Positions 56,640 to 64,000 of a stretch of 64,000 nt of DNA are shown here, piece by piece. The notes under the pieces are model-generated. The model saw nothing but the letters and a program-made list of their open reading frames with translations. It had not been told where the DNA came from and did not search any database. Position 1 is the stretch's first letter; each line of letters starts with the position of its first letter. A program made the position numbers and the translations under genes. Where the stretch lies: NCBI RefSeq assembly GCF_000143415.4, contig NW_003314272.1:1393039-1457038 (forward strand). The letters are read 5' to 3'. The stretch is from Selaginella moellendorffii (taxonomy: Eukaryota > Streptophyta > Lycopodiopsida > Selaginellales > Selaginellaceae).

Positions 56640-57560
56640 GGCGGGGAATTCTTGCACAAGGCTCCATAATAGAGTTTCTCGCAGAGCCATCGAGCATCAA
56701 GGAAAATCATGTGGCAGCCTTCTTGAGAAAGGTATCTCAGAATGGCATGGTGGACTTTCTAGTGTTGGCTGGTCCGATGATATACCGAAATCCATATATA
56801 TGGGTTGCCTCACCTCTCATTGCGACTCAGAAATTACACCCTCATCCAGCGCTACTTCTGGGCATCCGCAGATGAAATTGATTAGCTTTCCTCGCCCATA
56901 CAATGGCAAGGGATTGAGCATGGGCCAATTTTAAGGATCCTAGCAAAGAAATCCAGAAATAAATTGCTTTTTATTTTCAGTGCTAGAACTCTTCTCTTAC
57001 CTTGGAGGCAAGGATTGTGGCATCCTGTTCCAAGAAGAGTCATGTGGCTCGTGAGATTGAAGCATCTGGTGAGCTGATTGTCACACCTCCTAGCTCACCA
57101 AAGCTGCCAATGTGATCAGTCACCTTCTGGAACGCCTTGGTGTTAAGCATGATCCTGTCGCTCACTCCCCCAAAATCGGCAATGGAGAAAACGCACAGCC
57201 ACGCCATCAGTAGCCCCCAGACTAGCTTGCTCTCCACGCTGTTGCATTCTTGGATAGCCAGCAAGCAATCACCTAGCAGGAACAGCAATGGCAATGCATT
57301 CTTTATGGTGCTTTCTTCACTTCACAGTCAACACTTTGCATGTGACACATGTGTTACAGTGCCTTCCTCTCTTACCCCACGTGGGTTGGCCACCTTCCAT
57401 TTCCTCAATGTGATTATTTGCTAGGGCGTGGTCAAATAAATAACCCTTTTACAGTTACCCCCCCATTGAACGGCTGTGATTGGCTAGATTCGGCAGCCCA
57501 GAAAGCTTGGCAACTCATTGTGATAGATGGTTGCCAGGATCAGATTTATGCACACCATCA
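56640..57560. other. Unassigned DNA with short open frames
   Basis: Several short frames on both strands (for example 57040-57294 minus, with SDRIMLNTKAFQKVTDHIG). None is long enough or familiar enough to call. The stretch near 57470-57520 (GATTGGCTAGATTCGGCAGCCC) resembles 53850-53900, so part of it is a duplicated scrap. Confidence 0.35.
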
Positions 57561-57562
57561 AC

Positions 57563-57769
57563 CTAAGAAGAAATAGTAAATGTAAAAAAGGAACTGTTAG
57601 GCAGCATAGCTCCAAGCAGTACGTAAGCAACGGAAAGCTCCTCAAAAACAGAGCCTCGAAGCACCTCATATTCAATCTGCATGAAGTGCTCCAGGTCTAT
57701 CAGTTCCATTGGAGTGAATTGAGCCTGGACTTTTACACTGCAAAAGTTGAGGTAGTAATCTAGGAACAA
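57563..57769 (-). pseudogene. U2 3' fragment, third copy
   Basis: Encodes FLDYYLNFCSVKVQAQF to FFTFTISS, slightly diverged from the palindrome copies. It is flanked at about 57820-57890 by short pieces that in the right arm lie further apart (34360-34410 and 39020), so it marks a deletion junction. Confidence 0.45.
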
Positions 57770-58011
57770 GGAGCTCTTAGCCGGTTTAAAATGTAGCAGC
57801 GGCAGGATATATCCTCCCCTAGTGATTTGCCTTGCAACAACATTTGTTTCAACCCTAAAAGCCAGTAGATAATATCATAAAAATCTACGATGAAAACACA
57901 AAATGAAAGTGATCACGAGATCGTCCATGAGGACATTCTTCGAAACCAGCTCCAGCACTTACCCGAGCCGGACTGATAGCAATCTTTTCATTGCCGAGGT
58001 CGCCGATGTTC

Positions 58012-58170
58012 TCAACTTTCATCGCCTTCCATCGCGAAAGTAGCTCGTGGCTCCCGATCCACCTTTAACATTTTGAGTTGTTGCATCACCAGTGGAAGAC
58101 GGTGGAGCCGTAGATTCGTGAGCAGCTCTTTGGCCACCAGCCTCTCGACACTCGAATAGACGTTTGCCAT
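58012..58170 (-). CDS. Short conserved ORF, 52 residues, copy 3
   Basis: Third full-length copy of the MANIYSS... frame, with a few base changes relative to copies 1 and 2 but no stop or shift. Confidence 0.35.
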   Translation of the reverse strand: MANVYSSVERLVAKELLTNLRLHRLPLVMQQLKMLKVDREPRATFAMEGDES

Positions 58171-58536
58171 GGCTCCAGATGGCTGGAACCCGAGAGCTTG
58201 AGCACGATGATATCAGAAAGCCTAATAGTGCTGGGCTAGTATATTAAATCGCCAGAAAATGTGATGACTCTATACACTCTCAAGCTCTCCCCGATAACGT
58301 GGTATCCCATGCCTGGAGCGCATTGGCTCGAGCAAGCCTTCCTGACGTTCTCAGGAGAGCCCATGATATGAAGCTATCGAAGCAAAGGGACAACCACTAC
58401 TGCTGAACGAACATATTCATTTACATTTCTTTGTTTCTACTTTTGCTGATATAGGCGGGATCCAATGATCTGACTCACCAAAGTTGGAAAACCAAAAAAA
58501 AGGCTCACCCGATCAAATATTTCCAAGCAGACATCT

Positions 58537-58728
58537 GTGATCTACCGAGCTGTTTCAGCAGCTCCAGCACCTACAAACATGGCAGTTCCACATCTATGGC
58601 CGACAACTTATGCCAGCGGAAGTGACGAGATCTTTCCAGCGTTGACCACCAAGACTTTTATGGAAGTTGAGAGCATTGGAAACGTGGAGATCATCGGTTG
58701 GGATAAGGTGTTAATACTGATCCACTAA
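58537..58728 (+). other. Orphan exon-like open frame, copy 3
   Basis: Same frame as 25896-26095 (IYRAVSAAPAPTNMAVPH..., ending WDKVLILIH), preceded by CCAAGCAG, an acceptor-like sequence. No partner exon was identified. Confidence 0.35.
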
Positions 58729-58827
58729 AGTGAACTACTATACTCGAAAAGTTATGAAAGAATATTATTACAAGTGGTTTAATCCTACATACACACAAAT
58801 TCTTGTTTATTATAACATTAAAACGAT

Positions 58828-59658
58828 TCACATGGTGTTAATAAATCCACATTTGGATCCGAATGGTAGAATGAAGGTGGCTTCTGGATGTAGAAACCAA
58901 GTCCCATGGAATGGTTCACCGTTCAGCAGCGGATTGTCAAGCCCATGGTAGCGTCCTGTGACATACACCCAGCGGAGATGTCCAGATGTAAAACAAGGAT
59001 ACCATGTTGCATAGTCCACCAGGTCTTTGTTCCCAGTTTCCTCGCCCATCTTCATCAGCTTCTTTTGGAGTTGAAGGATCTTGGCTTCGGTCTCCTGGAT
59101 CATTTTGCATACTTTGTCGACAGCCTCTTGAAAGCTTGCATTATTCGGGCTGTGGCAAAAGATGACACAGAGATAGTTGTGGAAGCACTTGATTTTCATC
59201 TCGTGTCGGAAGGAGAAGAGAACATGATCAGCCACTGCGTTGACAAATGCTACAAAATCTGGAGATTCAACCATACCCTTATCCAGCTTGAGATCCATGC
59301 AAAACTCACACATAATGCCTCCGGCTCCTTCAACGAAAACTGTCCCTCTCCGGAGCAACTGATATTTCTCGAGACTTGGGATGGATTTGGCAGATCGCAA
59401 AGAGGCCTCCTCCACCAAAGAATCCAGAAATGTTTTCAAACAAATCATATAGCGAGCAAACAGTGGGGGATCCATGAGACTCCGAAAGCTCGACATCACC
59501 TTCTCAAACATGGCATAGCTAGGATGCTTCTGCTTCTCTTTTTCACTCAAGACATAGCTTCCCTTAGCAACTTCAAGCAGAATATCAGCAGCTTTTGTCC
59601 CCTCTTGCTCATTGATTGTCTCAGCAATGTCATCCAGAACAAAAAGACTTTTGTCCCC
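58828..59658 (-). CDS. Uncharacterised protein U1, copy 3 (best preserved)
   Basis: Open for 276 codons from just after a stop at 59661 to a TGA at 58828, ending GSKCGFINTM. Features: N-terminal VLDDIAETINEQEG, a helical part containing HPSYAMFEKVMSSF, a Cys-containing segment (MCEFCMDLKLDKGM), FVNAVADHVLFSFRHEMK, a likely coiled coil (MIQETEAKILQLQKKL) and a conserved aromatic C-terminus (YVTGRYHGLDNPLLNG, FHGTWFLHPEA). No signal peptide or membrane segment is seen. The first in-frame ATG lies about 50 codons in, so an upstream exon is likely or this copy is also imperfect. No family is recognised. Copies 1 and 2 are broken. Confidence 0.5.
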   Translation of the reverse strand, partial: GDKSLFVLDDIAETINEQEGTKAADILLEVAKGSYVLSEKEKQKHPSYAMFEKVMSSFRSLMDPPLFARYMICLKTFLDSLVEEASLRSAKSIPSLEKYQLLRRGTVFVEGAGGIMCEFCMDLKLDKGMVESPDFVAFVNAVADHVLFSFRHEMKIKCFHNYLCVIFCHSPNNASFQEAVDKVCKMIQETEAKILQLQKKLMKMGEETGNKDLVDYATWYPCFTSGHLRWVYVTGRYHGLDNPLLNGEPFHGTWFLHPEATFILPFGSKCGFINTM

Positions 59659-60303
59659 TCAATTGGTGGAGGTGCTGCTCCTTGCCCAACTTGGGTGATG
59701 GCTCTCAAGCATAGAATTTGAGACAAGCTCGCTATAAACTTCCCTACATAGAAAAAAAGGGGGAAAAACCATTCACTCCATCGAGAAAGGAAGAAAAAGT
59801 CCGAAGGATGATGCTAATTTGGAAGATTTTTAGAATATTCAAGTATATAAATAGGAAATATTATCAAAAACAATCTAGCAATATTATCAAAAAACACATT
59901 TTTATCTATTCAATTTTCATTTCAGTTGTTAAAATTTCAGTTTCATTTCCAACCACAATTCTAATATTTAGGTTGAATTGTTTTTAGTATAGCTATTGAA
60001 ATTATTTAGTAATAATATTCACTCAACTCCTATCAAACATTTTTTATCTTGTATTATAAATTCCTAAAAACAAGAAAGGCATTTATAACTTTTATTCTTT
60101 TAAACATATTTATGATATGAAGAATATAAATTCACATTGAAAATCTCAAGAAAGAGAAATGAAATTTGGTTGTGAATGTTGTGGTTGATGTGGTAATAAC
60201 TGATGCACCAATTTAAAGTTTTAAAATTTCTTATTGATTTTTAATTATAAACCTAATATAAAAAAACTTTCCCTTTATTGTTTTACTTGATCTCAGCTGA
60301 CCC

Positions 60304-61894
60304 CTAGTTGCCATAGACTTCCATCGGCAGCCTTGGAGTGGCCATGGCTTGCAGCGGAGTCTTGAGGTAGCAAGAGCCATTGTAAACCTCCTCTATGGAT
60401 GGTATTGTCCCTGGCACAAAGCTCCAATCAAAGCAGTGAATGAGATTGGCCACCAGCAGCTCCACTGTTCGCAATCCCAATGGCATTCCAGGACACATTC
60501 TACGACCGGATCCAAACGGGAGGAGCTCAAAGTTTTGGCCTTTGAAATCGATGGAGCTCCCCAAGAAGCGCTCTGGGTAAAACTGGGTGGGATTCTCCCA
60601 CACTGCCGAATCCATATGCACAGCCCAAACATTCACCAGGAGAGTGGTTCCCTTTGGAACGGTATAACCGGCAATTGTGGCTTCCTGGGTGGCCATGCGT
60701 GGGAAAAGGAGCGTTCCTGGAGGATACATCCTAAGTGTCTCCTTGAGAACAAGCTGGAGATAGTCGAGCTTTGGGAGGTCGGATTCTTGGACCATCTGGT
60801 CACTGCCTACGACTCGGTCAAGCTCCTCCCGGAGCTTGATCAAAACCCGAGGATTATGCATCACCAAGGCCATGATCCATTCGCTTGTGGTAGCAGTAGC
60901 ATCAGTCCCAGCCATAAGCATCTCCTGGAATGAAAGTTATAGCAATCACAAAGTACATAAGAAGAAGTCTTACCAACAGATTTGCTTTAACGTGTGTTTC
61001 TCCCTGGGCATTATTTCCGTAGAACTCAAGCATGATATCAAGGAAGTCCTTGCATTCCCGTGTCGTTTCCTTGTGCTCGTCAATGATCTTTCGCAAGAAC
61101 TTCTCTTGTTTCGCATGGATTTGCTTGTACCGAGGGATCTGCCAGTCCAGCCATCTTAAATACCACGGTACGAGGGTGCTAATGCACGAGGGATTGATCA
61201 CCAGGTCGACAATGGAGAGCAGAATCTCTTTGAATTCTAAAGCGTCGGAGTCGACTTCGTCTTCACCAAAGTACCTCTTGCTCATCAAAATCCTGGACAT
61301 ATTGTTGAAAGCAAAAATGGAGAACAGCGATCTTATTTCCACGGGCTTGCTGTTGCTGAAAGACTTTAAGATCTCTCCCAAGGCATGGGAGAGCTCCTCT
61401 TTTCTCATCCACGCAAATGAATCGATGGACTTGGCTGTGAAGAGCTCCATGGAACACAGCTTGCGAGTGTCTTTCCAGTACTTCCCATATGGAGAAGTTC
61501 CAAGTCCCGAATAGTTATAGCTGAAGTGGTCGCCTAAAACCATGTATGGCCTGGAACCAAACTTTATGTCGTGTGTGGTAAATACTTCCTTGATTATCTT
61601 CTGGCTAGAGATAACCACAGTGGGCATCATTCCCATCTTCAAGAACACAATGGGGCCATACTTTCTGGAGATAGATTGTAAACTCCTATGTGGGGGCTTT
61701 CCTGCCAGTAAATGAAGGTGGCCGATCAGCGGCAGTCCCCATGGGCCTGGGGGGAGGTTTTTGAAAGATCTGTAGCTCCATGATAGAACTAAGAAGAGAA
61801 TAAAAGCTACAAAGAGCACAACTGGGAGGATTTCCATGAACGCAAACCTCTTATGCTGCCAATTGGAGAATTGCTTCTTTATACAGAAGTTCAT
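60304..61894 (-). CDS. Cytochrome P450, A-type (CYP71 clan), copy C
   Basis: Exons 61894-60974 and 60924-60304, 49-bp phase-0 intron 60973-60925. 513 residues with the usual EVYGN end, so unlike copy B the original stop is kept. The protein is otherwise identical to B, and all catalytic motifs (PPGP, AGTDATATT, ETLR, PERF, FGSGRRMCPG) are present. It is expected to be an ER-anchored monooxygenase of unknown substrate. Because B and C are so similar, they probably share promoter sequence; the upstream 2 kb is the same. Confidence 0.92.
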
Positions 61895-62193
61895 GACACA
61901 ACACCATATGTTCTACGGTGGAACAGTGATTCTAGCAAGAGTTTAGTTCAATTATGAGAATTGAACTAAACTCCAAGGCTACGCATGGAGATCTACGAGA
62001 ACATGATCATGTAAGTCCCATGTAGGTGTAAGACTTAGATACAAATTTTAAAAGAAAGTTTGAATATATGGTTAGCATCGTTCACGTGACAAATAAACCT
62101 GCAAATGCAACACCTCATCCAAATCTCATAGAGCTTGCAAGGGGACCCAACTTGTATTGTACCTTGGAGCTGGTGTTGAGGAAAATGTAGCCA

Positions 62194-62440
62194 CTAGCTC
62201 ACGTCCAAAACTCGCAAACTCGTCAGCCGGCTGTGAATCCACTGTCCATTCTTGGTTTCCTTCATATCAACCAACCAAAGAATAGAAGCTTCAAGTGTGT
62301 CAGACTTTTTGGTTTGAGCATTATGTGCAACTTTCTTTCTAGAAGGAGTTGACACGCTTGAATTTGAACGATAGTTTGGCTTTCCACGAGTTTTCTCATA
62401 ACACATTCTACCGGGAGAGCTCTGCAATCCACCAGTCAGT
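62194..62440 (-). pseudogene. Chimeric relic with LRR 5' fragment, copy C
   Basis: Identical to 45053-45300, ending SRLTSLRVLDVS. Confidence 0.5.
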
Positions 62441-62520
62441 CAAAGCCACAAAGTAACTTTACTTTGGGTAATGTAAGCACGAAAGCCCCTAAAACTTATT
62501 CAAATGGACGGGCATACCGT

Positions 62521-63004
62521 TTCTCTACCAGCACCCTGCAACCTCAAATCTCTCCGACAGCAGGTTCTTAAGCTCATCATCGTCCGTGCCAACTAGCGGA
62601 TCTGGCACCGCCACCAGTATCTTCTGGAGCAACTGCTTCACCTCCCGGTTCAGCAACATAAAGTTGTCTCCCAGCCCGAAGCACGTCAAATGCCTTCGGT
62701 CCATAACACCCAGTTTGAGGGACTAACCAGCTTTGGCTCCTGTAGAAAGACCAGCAGCGTGACGATCCCGATATCTACGTCCAAAACACCGCTTGTCAGC
62801 TGAGACGGTTTGTAGCCACCCTGTATCGGGATTTGCTTGCAGACGTGCGACAGGCAAAGCACGAAGCTCTTCTCGACTCATGCTTGCAGTCAAGACCGTG
62901 CACCGTCGTGTACACCAGTTTGGTTCGCTGTCAGTGCGATATGATGAGCTCAACATAAACCAAACGACAACCATTCTTCGACAGGCCCTGGATGACAAGA
63001 ACAA
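62521..63004 (-). pseudogene. Uncharacterised protein relic (as 4082-4483), copy C
   Basis: Identical to the copy B relic: opens MSREELRALPVARLQ, then a deletion breaks the frame. Confidence 0.45.
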
Positions 63005-63477
63005 GGACTACCATTCTTCTCGGCTTCACCATGCCATCTTTCCTGCTCGGATTGGAGCTTTCGAGACAGTAATCTTGACGGAGAAAGCTGGGCCCTCAAT
63101 GCTGGGGATCACACCAGTTCCTGCATCCGCATGTCAGTTGGCATGCTGCAGCTCAAGCTCGTTCCTTCATAAATGACACACTCTCAAAATATAGCCCTTG
63201 AATGACCCGTGTGCAAGACCGCCCTCTTGGCAGCTCGCTGATCGTTACTTCGATCCAGACTTTGAAGGCAATGCATGACATTCTTGAGTGCCTGATCAGC
63301 GGGAACTGCCGGAAGAATGCAGCCCCTAAACTCCGAGTCCATGTCGCAGTGCCGGAGGAACCGGCGCACGCCTTACGTTACCAATCCCATGATGCCTCTC
63401 ATAGCCGTATAAAATACATATGACGTTATTTGTCGGTGATGTGTCACGTTTGATTTGTTCCACGTTTTCGAATCAAG

Positions 63478-63741
63478 TTATGAGGACTGGAGCAGAGCCC
63501 TAAGCGGAGACTTCCCATCCAGCTCCTCCCCCAGGACTTGCTCGAGATAGAGCACCATGGAAGCCTCGGTGCTGTAGCTTGCAAGCTTGTCTGCGAGCTC
63601 CGGGGTCCGAGGAGGATAAGCCGAAGAATGTATGCTCGCAAGGCTGCAGTGGCAGACGTGAACTCCCAGCTGGCGACTTCCCCGTGCACGATGCCTGGAC
63701 AAGGCAAGAGTACTATGCTGTAATGGATGCCTGTGCTTCAC
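63478..63741 (-). other. Possible C-terminal exon, cassette copy C
   Basis: Identical to 46337-46600. The family is not recognised. Confidence 0.25.
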
Positions 63742-64000
63742 TAGTTTGAGAAATGCAGAAGAACGAAGACTTGCTGTTCCTCAGCTCGTTGATGTGTGCA
63801 TACATTGATTCATGCGTACCTCCCATGAATTCCAACCCGCTCACGTCCCTGGGTACAGTACTTTAGGACATAATACAAATTAGTGCTGCTTAACGATGTT
63901 TAAAAATATATTTTCCTTTCTTAAATGAATTGAAAATACCTATAAAGTGATATCCATGATACCCTACCTCTAGAATCTAAGCCCAAAGCATCTCTTCACA

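Larger units (their letters stand above)
57890..64000. repeat. Segmental duplication of 39020-46860
   Basis: Same orientation as the block 39020-46860. Within it the interval corresponding to 41120-43000 (repeat R and the P450 fragment) is absent. From about 60140 to the window end, B and C coordinates differ by a constant 17141, so there are no net indels apart from the P450 stop-region deletion in B. The duplication continues beyond the window. Confidence 0.88.

Noticed and set aside
57040-57294. 84-codon minus-strand frame (SDRIMLNTKAFQKVTDHIG...)
   Set aside because: Protein-like in places, but short, unduplicated and without a recognisable motif or splice context. Not called as a gene.
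58906-59721. 271-codon plus-strand frame (also 39903-40727) opposite U1
   Set aside because: Longer than parts of the minus frame, but the minus frame is the one preserved in segments in copy 1 and shows a plausible coiled coil. The plus frame reads as an antisense shadow. I am not fully certain.
1-64000. tRNA or rRNA genes
   Set aside because: None recognised. The only tRNA-like matches are retrotransposon primer-binding sites.

Overview
The window looks like nuclear DNA of a land plant. The coding content is plant-type: A-type cytochrome P450s split by a 49-bp intron, a PPR gene of the E/DYW class, a plant extracellular-LRR receptor protein, Ty3-type and non-autonomous LTR retrotransposons, and a decayed Helitron. 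The very short intron and dense local duplication suggest a lycophyte such as Selaginella moellendorffii. That is an inference; no organism is named in the data.

Layout. 1-5430: AT-rich repeat, a P450 fragment (+), intact P450 copy A (-) and a relic-rich 3' cassette. 5430-6964: the AT repeat again, inverted. 6965-19598: Ty3 element 1, split by a nested non-coding LTR element (10930-18656, LARD-like). 19865-24874: Ty3 element 2. 25020-26087: decayed copy of an uncharacterised gene and an orphan exon. 26090-32395: PPR pseudogene and LRR receptor-protein gene, both (+). 32396-33661: spacer with gene scraps. 33661-39655: near-identical inverted copy of the PPR-LRR block, with an LRR copy broken by deletions and a 100-N assembly gap. 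39655-46660: diverged outer arm, second copy of the uncharacterised gene, P450 fragment, P450 copy B and its cassette. 46660-48260: scraps matching the palindrome spacer. 48500-51700: Helitron Rep/helicase relic. 51970-53400: uncharacterised gene and an RRM scrap. 53996-55256: head-to-head pair of small secreted Cys-rich genes, one intact and one dead. 55257-57900: AT-rich DNA and scraps. 57890-64000: third copy of the uncharacterised gene/P450 block, with P450 copy C.

Probably functional genes: three P450s (1925-3515, 43151-44753, 60304-61894), the kinase-less LRR protein (29175-31631), the Cys-rich secreted protein (53996-54472) and perhaps the third copy of the uncharacterised gene (58828-59658). 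Most of the rest is pseudogene or transposon.

The main story is rearrangement. A two-tier palindrome has almost identical inner arms and clearly diverged outer arms. Retrotransposons sit only in the outer left arm. Several genes carry fold-back insertions or microhomology deletions of the kind left by template switching or error-prone repair. No operon-like organisation or obvious new molecular system was found. The best candidates for novelty are the palindrome, the fold-back insertions, the LARD family with minisatellite-bearing LTRs, and two unrecognised protein families. All identity figures were estimated by eye.
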